A stretch of DNA of 52,561 nucleotides, taken from assembly GCA_027437055.1 (NCBI GenBank), contig DAIAOV010000009.1, forward strand, positions 311 through 52,871. The letters run 5' to 3'. Numbering within the stretch: the first letter of the stretch is position 1; each line of letters starts with the position of its first letter. The notes beneath the pieces were generated by a model. The model was not told the DNA's origin. It did no database searches and worked only from the letters and a program-made list of their open reading frames with translations. Positions 8,751-16,903 of this stretch are shown here, one piece after another. The translations under genes were made by a program, and so were the position numbers. This stretch comes from Legionella sp. (GTDB taxonomy: Bacteria > Pseudomonadota > Gammaproteobacteria > Legionellales > Legionellaceae).

Positions 8751-9509
8751 TTAACGTAAGGAAAATGACGCCAACTCCTTTACAATCTGTCCCTGATTAT
8801 CTGCAATACCAACCCCAATAGCATAGGCTGTGGCTTTAACATTGATTTGTTGGGTGTTACTAAATTGCTTGATGAAAAACTGTAGTTTTTGATACAAGGC
8901 AGAACGCTGTAACTGGTTTAAATGCTCAGGATCAAATATGGAGAAATGAGGCTGATAATAATCCATTACACTAGGACTTCCCCATTGTTTAAAAAGCTCT
9001 TGTCTTTCCCGATCTTTTTCCGCCCATCTGGGAATCGGTGCATCTTGGTCACGTAACTTTGCCAAATGACTTAATGCTTGATTACTTAATTGTTTTAATG
9101 CATTACTCTGTTTCACCGATAACATCACATAACCACTAGGATTGGCATGAAATCTCTCTGTTTCAATCGCTATTTTCTTTTGTGCTTTGGCCAAGCTTTG
9201 TGTTTGCTTTATAATCTTACTTATTTGTCCTTTCTCATACATCGCTAAATATAAAGTGATATGTAGCGGATGAGCCATAATAAAGGGTTTGATGTGATAA
9301 GTGCTCGTTAGCTTATTCTGTTGCATCAATTGGTTAAAGTGTGCGATGAGAGGAATCACCTGATTCTTGGGTGTTAATTTAAGATAAACATTGATTGGTA
9401 AACTTGCTGCCTTTGCTGTAATAGATATTAGGCAACATAACGAGCTAAGGAAATAGAGGAACACATGATATCTAAACGTTTTGCTGTTGTAGGTAATCCT
9501 ATTACACAT
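8751..9509 (-). CDS. Exported 2H phosphoesterase-like protein
   Basis: This 252-residue protein carries two H-x-[ST]-hydrophobic motifs, HITL at residues 83-86 and HFSI at 188-191, about 100 residues apart, as in the 2H phosphoesterase / 2'-5' RNA ligase-like superfamily. A hydrophobic segment at about residues 16-31 followed by TAKAA resembles a signal peptide, implying a periplasmic or secreted enzyme. The ATG at 9509 was chosen because AGGAG lies seven bases upstream (9517-9521); the alternative GTG at 9464 has no such site. The chosen start overlaps aroE by 45 bases in opposite orientation. The substrate is unknown. The superfamily call rests on motifs only. Confidence 0.72.
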   Translation of the reverse strand: MCNRITYNSKTFRYHVFLYFLSSLCCLISITAKAASLPINVYLKLTPKNQVIPLIAHFNQLMQQNKLTSTYHIKPFIMAHPLHITLYLAMYEKGQISKIIKQTQSLAKAQKKIAIETERFHANPSGYVMLSVKQSNALKQLSNQALSHLAKLRDQDAPIPRWAEKDRERQELFKQWGSPSVMDYYQPHFSIFDPEHLNQLQRSALYQKLQFFIKQFSNTQQINVKATAYAIGVGIADNQGQIVKELASFSLR

Positions 9510-10265
9510 AGCTTATCTCCTATTATTCATCAGTCTTTTGCTCATCAAACGAAGATAGAACTTTCTTACGAAAAAATACTAGGTGATGAGCTGCTCTTCG
9601 AACAACAAGTATCTGCTTTTTTTATTGATGGAGGCAAGGGTCTGAATATCACCTTGCCTTTTAAGCAACGAGCATTTTCTATGGCTCAACAGCGAACCTT
9701 ACGATGCCAATTAGCAGGGGCAGCAAATACCTTATGGATGCATAATAATGAATTACATGCGGATAATACTGATGGTATCGGATTAATTCGTGATTTAACG
9801 CGTTATATTGATTTATCTGGAAAGCGTATTTTAATATTAGGTACAGGTGGTGCTGCGAGAGGGATAATACATCCTTTATGGGCCGTAAATCCTCAAGCTA
9901 TAACTATAGCAAGTAGAACTGTAGAAAAAGCAATGGCACTGCAAAACGATTTTCCACAAATCCAATATGCAAGTCTTGATACCTTGTCTGGAAGGTTTGA
10001 TTTAATTATCAATGCTACTTCGGCAAGTTTGGAAGGCAATGTCGTTTTTTTACCACAGCAAGTAATGTCTCAAAAGCCTGTTTGTTATGATTTAGCGTAC
10101 CAACAAGCAAAGGCTACTCCTTTTGTCGATTACACTAAAAATCTAGGATGTATAGCAATAGACGGTATAGGGATGTTGGTGGAGCAGGCTGCCGAGGCAT
10201 TTTTTATTTGGAATGGAGTCATGCCTAAAACTGAACCTGTCTTGGAGTTACTGCGACAGAATTAG
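9465..10265 (+). CDS. aroE: Shikimate dehydrogenase
   Basis: The 266-residue protein catalyses NADP-dependent reduction of 3-dehydroshikimate to shikimate in aromatic amino-acid synthesis. The substrate site is visible as NPITHSLSP (11-19), NITLPFK with catalytic Lys67, and NTDG with Asp103. The nucleotide-binding loop GTGGAARG lies at 126-133, and [11 protein letters not shown] comes near the end. GAGGA precedes the ATG at 9465. That start region lies inside the first codons of the divergent 2H phosphoesterase gene, so the two 5' ends overlap. Confidence 0.96.
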   Translation: MISKRFAVVGNPITHSLSPIIHQSFAHQTKIELSYEKILGDELLFEQQVSAFFIDGGKGLNITLPFKQRAFSMAQQRTLRCQLAGAANTLWMHNNELHADNTDGIGLIRDLTRYIDLSGKRILILGTGGAARGIIHPLWAVNPQAITIASRTVEKAMALQNDFPQIQYASLDTLSGRFDLIINATSASLEGNVVFLPQQVMSQKPVCYDLAYQQAKATPFVDYTKNLGCIAIDGIGMLVEQAAEAFFIWNGVMPKTEPVLELLRQN

Positions 10266-10269
10266 ATCG

Positions 10270-10324
10270 CTTTCGTTAAACGAATATTTGTCGGGCCTAG
10301 CGCCCGATCTACGTTTAGCTAAAG
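10270..10324. terminator. Nested inverted repeat between convergent aroE and patatin genes
   Basis: The outer arms CTTTCGTTAAACG (10270-10282) and CGTTTAGCTAAAG (10312-10324) pair with two mismatches. They enclose the REP-like hairpin TCGGGC-CTAGC-GCCCGA (10291-10307). The structure lies exactly between two converging genes, which suits a bidirectional terminator, although no clean T-tract follows on either strand. It includes the last codons of the minus-strand gene. Confidence 0.5.
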
Positions 10325-11424
10325 AATGCCACCACCTCTTTTGCATTGGCGATAGTATCATGGAAACCAAGTGATAAGAGTTCACGTGTAAATTCTTTTT
10401 CAAATAATAAGAAACTTAGTAGGTCGCCTGAATGACTCTTGGCGCCTAGAATATTAAGTAAATATCTAAGAAAAGCAGACATAGTTTTATAATGAGCTTG
10501 AGCTAAAGAGGCCATATCTTGGCTTGGACGTAAATGTAGAGTAGATATTGGGCGCCAGGGAGAGCGACGTTTTTTCCACATAGACAAAAGAGTGGCTATC
10601 TCATTCATGCGGTTAACCATTTCTATGTCTCTATCAAGGTTATCCAAGAACAATCCATTTAGCATATTACCTAAAATACTAGCAAAGGGAATTTCTTCAT
10701 TACGCAATGTTTCGGGATTGGTAAACTCTGGAAGTTCTCTTGTTCCTAAAATCAGAATTTTATCCACTTCAAAACGTATGGCGCCACGCAAGGGAGCTAC
10801 AAGCCCCATACTCCCATCTCCATAGTGTAAGCCATCTACAGCTATAGTTGGGAAAAATAATGGCAAAGCACTAGATGCTAAAATGTGATCGGCTCTTATA
10901 CTAGCTCGTTGACTACTATGACGAGGATAATGCCAATCATGGAATTCAGGATGATTATGAGCATAGAAAGAAATAGTTTGATGGGTTTCATAGCAAAGGC
11001 TAATCACTTCCAAAGTGCTTAAATACCCTGAGTTTATATTTTGTTCTATACGGGCAAAATCGATCGTGTCATCAATAAACTGTTTCAATGGAGAGGTATC
11101 CAGCAAATGACCCGATTGTCGTTGTTTAATGATTAGGGTGCTTAAATTGCGCATCACCGATTTCCCTAACTCATAATTACTGGCCTTATAAATTTGTTGG
11201 CAGTGGATTTCTCCCCATATAGACTCCAATTTATCTAGTGCAGCAGAAAAGTCGTCAGCATTTTCTGCAAGTACGGCAGCATTAATACTTCCAACACTGA
11301 CTCCGCTCACCATATCAAAGGGAAGGGTTTTAGTTTGTAAAATGTGGCCAATTGCTTTTAAAACACCGGCTTGATATGCCCCTCGCGCACCACCACCAGC
11401 CAGATATAGAGCTTTTTTAACCAT
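10315..11424 (-). CDS. Patatin-like phospholipase
   Basis: The 369-residue protein is a patatin-family acyl hydrolase. The N-terminal oxyanion motif is GGGARGAYQAG (10-20), the nucleophile elbow GVSVG (41-45) carries Ser43, and the catalytic Asp is in DGS (Asp203). Patatins use this Ser-Asp dyad to cleave phospholipids or other acyl lipids. There is no obvious signal peptide. Legionella species encode many patatins, some delivered by Dot/Icm (VipD and relatives). This one is closer in size to the shorter housekeeping-type family and I cannot say if it is translocated. It converges on aroE. Confidence 0.9.
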   Translation of the reverse strand: MVKKALYLAGGGARGAYQAGVLKAIGHILQTKTLPFDMVSGVSVGSINAAVLAENADDFSAALDKLESIWGEIHCQQIYKASNYELGKSVMRNLSTLIIKQRQSGHLLDTSPLKQFIDDTIDFARIEQNINSGYLSTLEVISLCYETHQTISFYAHNHPEFHDWHYPRHSSQRASIRADHILASSALPLFFPTIAVDGLHYGDGSMGLVAPLRGAIRFEVDKILILGTRELPEFTNPETLRNEEIPFASILGNMLNGLFLDNLDRDIEMVNRMNEIATLLSMWKKRRSPWRPISTLHLRPSQDMASLAQAHYKTMSAFLRYLLNILGAKSHSGDLLSFLLFEKEFTRELLSLGFHDTIANAKEVVAFFS

Positions 11425-11936
11425 GATGACTTATTCTTGTTTTTTATATTAAAAATATAGTTGAATAAGGGCTTGATTAGCAAGAAAGAATTAATATATC
11501 TACGCGACCTAGCTCGTCTAAAAACCATATTTTTCTCATCTTAAACGAAAAGATGCGCTTTTCACCAATATTTTAAGATGATGCTTGCAGGAGACAAGAT
11601 AAAAATTTCTCTGCTTTATGCGCAAGCGAGCATGAAAATAAATTTGTCCTAAAATTAAACTATCTACTTTGTTTATGTTTGTAATAAATCTCTTGCATGG
11701 CATACAGAATTTGCATGAGGACAAGGCATAAGTGTTTCGAATAGAGGACGTTTGCACAGAAGTAATGAGTACTGGAGAAACGCTTATAACGTAGTAGTCG
11801 GGCAAAAGCCTCGGCTATGCAAGAGGTCTAATGACAGCAACCTTGTGTAGGATGTAAAAAGGTAGGAATACATGCGTCATGTTTTCTTAATGTTTGATTG
11901 GTATAGTTAAGGTAAGTCTTTTTTTGAGGCATAAAA
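11425..11936. other. 512-bp intergenic region with no convincing gene
   Basis: It separates the divergent patatin and coiled-coil membrane genes. A hairpin GAAAAG-ATGCG-CTTTTC lies near 11546, and a 136-nt segment is bounded by inverted arms at 11690-11701 and 11814-11825. The promoter side of the plus-strand gene has CTTAATGTT at 11886-11894 and TATAGT near 11902, in a -35/-10-like spacing. CTTAATGTT differs by one base from the PmrA half-site CTTAATATT reported upstream of some Legionella effector genes. An open frame on the minus strand here has no homology I recognise and is not called. Confidence 0.5.
11690..11825. other. Intergenic segment bounded by inverted repeats, possible structured RNA or small element
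   Basis: CTCTTGCATGGC at 11690-11701 pairs with GCTATGCAAGAG at 11814-11825 with one mismatch. Inside is GTCGGGCAAAAGCCTCGG (about 11797-11813), which resembles a diverged REP-like hairpin. The inner sequence does not look coding. No tRNA or known RNA family was recognised. Confidence 0.35.
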
Positions 11937-13295
11937 ATGAGTTTAAGCGAAGATGAAATTGCTAAGAAACTAGATAAAGAGAATGTTCTAAAAGACTTAG
12001 AGTTAATGTTTGGTCCTGTAGATTATAAATTAGTAGCTTTAACCCGAGAATCGTTATTAAAAGCCGCCACAGAAAAAATACCCATGTTGTCACGGTTATT
12101 ACAGAATGTAGGCGATTCAGGTGAGTCTGCGGCCAAAATAGGTGAACGAGTTAGTGATTTGGCGAATACATCCGCAAGCCAATCGGTTAGTTATGGATTT
12201 CATATTGGTTCTGTAGCTATTGCGGCTTTTGATTTTGTTCGCATCCCTTTTATTTATCTTTCAGCCTATGTTTTAGGCAAAGAAGTGCCATTCACTCTAG
12301 ATAACAATATTAAATGGGCTTATTCCGGAATATTAATGGCATTAGCAATCACTGCCTTAACTGTTCCCGTTGCGGCACCAATAATTGGTTTTATCGCAGC
12401 AAGTATAGGTATATCGGTGAGTACGTTTTTATTAGGAAAAACTCTCTATGAACGTTATCAATTAGGTAGAGAATACAAAAAATTGAAAAAAGAATTAAAC
12501 AGAGAAGAAGAGGAAATGAGTTTAATTCAACAAGAGGCACAAATATTACATGATCGTCTTAAAAAAGCTACAGATGAGCAAAGTATAATTGACGTTTATA
12601 CAGATATTGTCTTATTACAAGAACGTTATATTGCACAGAAAAAAGTTGTAGAAAAATTAAAAACAGATGAATTGCATTTGCAACAAAAAATAGCACAAGT
12701 AGGTATGGTACAAGTACTTGATAAGGGGGTCGGGATTGCATTGGGGTGCTTAACCATTGTCGGCTTGTCTCTATCATTATTTTTCCCACCTGTAGGGATG
12801 GGAATATTGGCAGGAACCGCTATCGCTGGTGGTGTTTACCTTGCCGGTCGATTAGCTGCGCCACTGGTTCATTCTTTTGGACAATGGCTTATAAGTAAAT
12901 TTAAGAAATCAACGGAAGTTGAAATTGTAGAGCAACGGTCAGAAAATGAGAATATTTTGGCAGAGACCCAAAAAAGTCAACAAGAGGCTGTATTAGATTC
13001 CGTTCAGGAAAAGGTGGCTAGTCAAAAAGAATCAATGTTTCAAACAAAGAGAGAACCAAATGATAAACCTCATGAATCTACTACCGATGTATTAGTCGGT
13101 TTACTAGGCAGCAATATTGAGGTGCTCAAGGCAAGCTATGAGCATTCAATTGCAAGCGAGGACGAGATTACTCAAGAAACTGCAGAAACTATTAAGCCAG
13201 CTTTTGATCCTATGACGCAAGAAAACATTGACGATACCGAAGGGGAAGGCGAGAATAACGTCCATGTCGACACTGAGGGGCATCTACATCATTAG
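11937..13295 (+). CDS. Multi-membrane coiled-coil protein, candidate Dot/Icm effector
   Basis: I do not recognise a family. The 452 residues show hydrophobic segments at about 90-112, 127-168 (two) and 263-308 (two), a charged coiled coil at about 172-256 between them, and a polar acidic tail from about 325 to the end (EGEGENN near the end, final DTEGHLHH). GAGG lies seven bases before the ATG at 11937. There is no N-terminal signal peptide. This layout of paired membrane hairpins, a long coiled coil and an acidic, polar C-terminus is common among Legionella effectors that insert into host membranes. The role is inference from architecture and context only. Confidence 0.6.
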   Translation: MSLSEDEIAKKLDKENVLKDLELMFGPVDYKLVALTRESLLKAATEKIPMLSRLLQNVGDSGESAAKIGERVSDLANTSASQSVSYGFHIGSVAIAAFDFVRIPFIYLSAYVLGKEVPFTLDNNIKWAYSGILMALAITALTVPVAAPIIGFIAASIGISVSTFLLGKTLYERYQLGREYKKLKKELNREEEEMSLIQQEAQILHDRLKKATDEQSIIDVYTDIVLLQERYIAQKKVVEKLKTDELHLQQKIAQVGMVQVLDKGVGIALGCLTIVGLSLSLFFPPVGMGILAGTAIAGGVYLAGRLAAPLVHSFGQWLISKFKKSTEVEIVEQRSENENILAETQKSQQEAVLDSVQEKVASQKESMFQTKREPNDKPHESTTDVLVGLLGSNIEVLKASYEHSIASEDEITQETAETIKPAFDPMTQENIDDTEGEGENNVHVDTEGHLHH

Positions 13296-13470
13296 ACCTC
13301 CTTTCAAGCTCTATTGTGATGGGAAATCGCGTTATCAATACATTAAAGTCGTGTTTCAAGCAAAAACTGTTGATAATGCAAGAGAACGATTAAATACTTA
13401 GTTAAAGCTCATTGCAAAAATCAGAAAATTACTTTAATTTTAAAATTTGCCATCCTTGGGAATAAAATTC

Positions 13471-14976
13471 ATGTCGGTTATTTTCCGTGAGCAGCCAGAT
13501 GCATTTCGCATGATTTTTCTTTTGGAGTTATGGGAGCGCTTTGGTTTTTACACGGTACAAGGAGTTTTGACCCTCTATTTCATTCGCTATCTAGGATATA
13601 GTGATACAGACTCTTATTATACTTTTGGTGCTTATTCTGCTTTAGTCTATGGTTTAGTGGTAGTAGGAGGTTATCTAGGAGATAAAGTACTTGGTACTAA
13701 ACGTACTATTGTACTTGGTCTTATCACTTTATCAGCGGGGTATTTTTCTCTGGCTATTACCGATAAGCAACATGTCTTTTTTGCTCTGGGTTTAATTTGC
13801 GTAGGGAATGGGTTATTTAAAGCAAACCCTTCAAATTTATTGTCCAAATGTTATGAAGAAAATGACCCTAGATTGCATGGCGGATTTACTCTTTATTATA
13901 TGGCCATCAATTTGGGTAGTATGGTTGCTTTGTTTGTGGGACCAGCCATCTCTAGTCGTTACGGATATGCGTATGCCTATTTGATTAGTGCCCTAGGTTT
14001 AGTTATAGGATTAGCCAATTACTGGTTTCAATACCAATACATAGCCCATATCAATACGCCAGCGGATACCCAACTAATTACGGTGTTACAGTGGATGATA
14101 GTGATAGCAGGTGTATTACTTCTTACTTTATTTTATGCTTATTTATTACAAAATGTAATAGTTGCCAAGAACCTATTATGGGGTATCACTTTTATAGTAG
14201 TAAGTACTTATATGTATTGGATGCACAAAGAAGAAAAAGCATCTTATAGGAATATGTTAGTTGCTTTGATCTTAATGATTGAAGCAGTAATCTTTTTCAC
14301 TTTGTATCAACAAATGCCTACTTCACTCAATTTGTTCGCTGTGAATAATGTGATACCTAATTTTTTAGGTATCACTATTGATCCGCAAAGCTTTCAAGCG
14401 CTGAATCCTATCTGGATTGTTTTAATGAGCCCTGTACTGGCCTATGGTTATGATAAATTAAATCAAAAAGGTATTTTATTTACTATTCCTTACAAGTTTG
14501 CTCTAGGCATGACAATGTGTGCTTTGAGCTTTCTGCTCCTTTATTTTGCCCGCTTTTTTTATACTGATAGTGGCATGGTGTCTTCTTGGTGGCTCATTAT
14601 AAGCTATTTATTTCAGAGTCTTGGCGAATTGTTAGTCTCCGCTCTTGGGGTGGCTATGGTCGCTGAATTAGTGCCAGCACAAATTGCAGGATTTGTTATG
14701 GGAATGTGGTTTTTAACCTCTGCTGTTGCTGGATTTATTGGTGCTACAGTGGCTTCTTATACTGCCATTCCTAAGCACATTAAGCCTGGCATAGAATCAT
14801 TGATGATTTATACTAATGTATTTGCCTGGATAGGCATTGTAACTTTGATTCTTGCTTTATGTATGTGGTTATTAGCACCACGGTTGAATCATTTTATTAC
14901 TTATGCAACTAAGAGAGAAAATAAGAAGGAACCTGCTGAATCTTCATATCCTGAACAGTCAGTGGCGTCAACCTAA
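13471..14976 (+). CDS. POT/PTR-family proton-dependent peptide transporter
   Basis: This is a 501-residue major-facilitator protein with about 12-14 membrane segments. The POT signature ExxERFxxY appears as ELWERFGFY at residues 19-27, and GGYLGDKVLGTKR in the loop between helices 2 and 3. It imports di- and tripeptides with protons across the inner membrane. Amino acids are the main carbon source of Legionella, so such carriers are expected. The ATG at 13471 was chosen over a TTG at 13447 because the family N-terminus aligns there; its ribosome site is weak. It sits inside the effector-like region. Confidence 0.92.
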   Translation: MSVIFREQPDAFRMIFLLELWERFGFYTVQGVLTLYFIRYLGYSDTDSYYTFGAYSALVYGLVVVGGYLGDKVLGTKRTIVLGLITLSAGYFSLAITDKQHVFFALGLICVGNGLFKANPSNLLSKCYEENDPRLHGGFTLYYMAINLGSMVALFVGPAISSRYGYAYAYLISALGLVIGLANYWFQYQYIAHINTPADTQLITVLQWMIVIAGVLLLTLFYAYLLQNVIVAKNLLWGITFIVVSTYMYWMHKEEKASYRNMLVALILMIEAVIFFTLYQQMPTSLNLFAVNNVIPNFLGITIDPQSFQALNPIWIVLMSPVLAYGYDKLNQKGILFTIPYKFALGMTMCALSFLLLYFARFFYTDSGMVSSWWLIISYLFQSLGELLVSALGVAMVAELVPAQIAGFVMGMWFLTSAVAGFIGATVASYTAIPKHIKPGIESLMIYTNVFAWIGIVTLILALCMWLLAPRLNHFITYATKRENKKEPAESSYPEQSVAST

Positions 14977-15005
14977 GGAATTAACTCTGTGCCACTTATT
15001 TGGAG

Positions 15006-15025
15006 CCTGGTTGCTTGCAACCAGG
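15006..15025 (+). terminator. Perfect 9-bp hairpin after the POT transporter
   Basis: CCTGGTTGC-TT-GCAACCAGG lies 30 bases past the transporter stop. It is a strong stem but has no T-tract, so termination is only suggested. Confidence 0.35.
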
Positions 15026-15132
15026 GATGGCGAGGCGCAATGTTTGATCTCGGTTGCAAGCAATTTAGCTATCTTCTTGCATAATCGGTAGAGTCCATAT
15101 ATGACGCCATTGCCCGAACAGTTACGAAGTAG

Positions 15133-15153
15133 GTCGAGCCCCTTTGGCCCGAC
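15133..15153. repeat. Short palindrome, REP-like copy 3
   Basis: GTCGAGCC-CCTTT-GGCCCGAC is an 8-bp stem with one mismatch, resembling the hairpins at 8442-8464 and 10291-10307. It lies between the converging transporter and WD40 genes. Confidence 0.5.
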
Positions 15154-15185
15154 AAGAGAGAGCTTTCTGAGCATGATAGCATTGA

Positions 15186-16478
15186 TTAACGAATGACTGG
15201 CATTTCCAAAGAAGATACGACCTCTGCTTTTACTTTATTTTTTACTACATTTACTGACCAAAATCGTAAATTTTCCGCAGAAGTTGCAGTTACAATAGTA
15301 GATGGATCTTGGGGATTTTGTGCTGAACATAACGTTTGTTCCATAATCTCAGAGCTGGTTTGCTCTTTAACTAGAGTGTCCCCATCTTTAGACCAACAAG
15401 AAACAGATTCATTACCTACTCCATTAGTGGAAAAAAATCCATGCTGATTAATCCAATGGATACCGCCTATTTCGCCTTCTGTCTCTGTATGAGCTAGGAC
15501 TGCTCCGCTGGTGACATCCCAGAGCAGTAATTTTTTATCTTTAATATCGCCTCCAGTGGTGATTTTTTTAGAGTCACTGGGTGAAAAATCTATTGCTTTA
15601 GAAACCATTTCATGCCCGTTGAATGATAATCTTGGTTCACTCATGTGACGCAGGTCCCACAGTTCAACTGTATTTCCTACCCCAACTGCGAGCGTATATT
15701 TTTTATCGAAAGCTAAGCCAGTGAATTTCTCACCAGAAAAAACGAGATTAAAACTCATACATTTTGAACGTAAATCATAATGACTTAGTGTTCTTTGAAA
15801 GCAAGGGATAGTTTCAGGGGAATACCCAATTAAATAACTTCCATTGGATGTATCTGGAATTATCTTTGTAAATATCCCTAAATTATTTACGGAGTATGAT
15901 TGAGTGGTTTTAGCATCAATAAAGGTCAGACTAGCTCCTACAGTGGCTTGAATAAGATGCCTATTATAAGATAAAGCCGAAATAGCTGTATCAGCGTGAT
16001 TTATTTTAGTAACTTTTTTGGTTATAGAATCATAGGAGTAAGTCTCATTTCCTAAGCCCATATAGATCAAGTCAGCCCAACATAATGGATTGAAGTAATC
16101 ATCGCTTACCAGGTTAGGAGCAGCTAAAACACGAAAATTATCCAGAGCAGAAAATTGGCGTTTTATGGGGATATATGGATTTGATTTTGGCAAAGTGAAA
16201 CCCAGAACTCTAGAGTTTTTTAGGGCGCTAAGAGAAACGCCAAATAATGTATGGCATAAGTAATTAGAGCTAGAGGTTACTGGAATATTGAAAACTTCTG
16301 CCAAAAGCCCTTGTTGTAATTCTTGTTCTATGTAACTAGATGGGCGAGGCGGAATAAACCTATCACGTTCCGGGATGTGCTTTTTATGAATGGTTTTCTT
16401 TATTGGCATTGGATTATCTTGCTTTTCTCTGGCCATACTATGTTTATTACTATCTAGTTGCATAAAATATTTACTCAT
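15186..16478 (-). CDS. Cdc20/Cdh1-like WD40 protein, candidate APC/C-mimicking effector
   Basis: This 430-residue protein resembles eukaryotic activators of the anaphase-promoting complex. Residues 39-45, DRFIPPR, match the C-box DR[FY]IPxR that docks on the APC/C. Residues 115-141 (FRVLAAPNLVSDDYFN, then W and GLG) match the entry strand of the Cdh1/Cdc20 propeller. WD-type blades include VELWDLR (271-277), KLLLWDV (316-322), a STNG segment at 350-353 and ENLRFWSV (402-409). The last two residues are Ile-Arg, like the IR tail that binds APC3. The length of about 300 residues from 115 suits seven blades. No signal peptide is seen and no strong ribosome site precedes the ATG. Delivery by Dot/Icm and APC/C binding are inferred. 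Confidence 0.8.
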   Translation of the reverse strand: MSKYFMQLDSNKHSMAREKQDNPMPIKKTIHKKHIPERDRFIPPRPSSYIEQELQQGLLAEVFNIPVTSSSNYLCHTLFGVSLSALKNSRVLGFTLPKSNPYIPIKRQFSALDNFRVLAAPNLVSDDYFNPLCWADLIYMGLGNETYSYDSITKKVTKINHADTAISALSYNRHLIQATVGASLTFIDAKTTQSYSVNNLGIFTKIIPDTSNGSYLIGYSPETIPCFQRTLSHYDLRSKCMSFNLVFSGEKFTGLAFDKKYTLAVGVGNTVELWDLRHMSEPRLSFNGHEMVSKAIDFSPSDSKKITTGGDIKDKKLLLWDVTSGAVLAHTETEGEIGGIHWINQHGFFSTNGVGNESVSCWSKDGDTLVKEQTSSEIMEQTLCSAQNPQDPSTIVTATSAENLRFWSVNVVKNKVKAEVVSSLEMPVIR

Positions 16479-16903
16479 TATACATACATGATGGAATAAA
16501 ATAAACCAATATGAGCAGTCTTTCTTGCTGTGACGGAAAGCAGCATTAAATTACTCTCTTTTAGCTAATTGTCGGCGACAGTCGGTATCCATTTTACTTT
16601 AAAAGATTGATGCTTGTTTTCTTCGGCAATTCAAAGGTTAAAGTCGATAAGAAGAAGATCTAAAAAATTGGTTAAACAATGATCATAAATTGTGTTATAT
16701 TTACCATTCGCTTTTGATAAAAAGACACAACGTATAAATAGATAACTTAAATGTGTCATATCGTTTCTATTATTGCTGTGCTATCGAGGGGGGGCTAATC
16801 TTTATCCCACCTAAAAATGCGTACTCATAGATTATGAGTACCTTGTAATAAAATCAAGTTTGCAGCCTCAATAGAAATTTAATAAAGGTAATCGGAGAGA
16901 AAC
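16479..16903. other. 425-bp intergenic region between divergent effector-like genes
   Basis: It must contain the promoters of the Cdc20-like gene (minus) and the membrane protein gene (plus). Visible elements are the perfect dyad at 16821-16841, an 11-bp palindrome TGTCGGCGACA near 16571, and a G-run near 16790. No RNA gene or open frame of note was found. No clear PmrA or CpxR site was recognised. Confidence 0.5.
16821..16841. promoter_or_regulatory. Perfect 9-bp dyad, candidate operator
   Basis: GTACTCATA-GAT-TATGAGTAC is a perfect inverted repeat with a 3-base spacer, 62 bases before the ATG at 16904. Its symmetry suits a dimeric regulator, or it forms a hairpin in the leader. The binding protein is unknown. 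Confidence 0.45.

Noticed and set aside
11536-11805. Open frame of 89 codons on the minus strand between the patatin and coiled-coil genes.
   Set aside because: Its composition is not protein-like, there is no family match, and it overlaps the inverted-repeat block.
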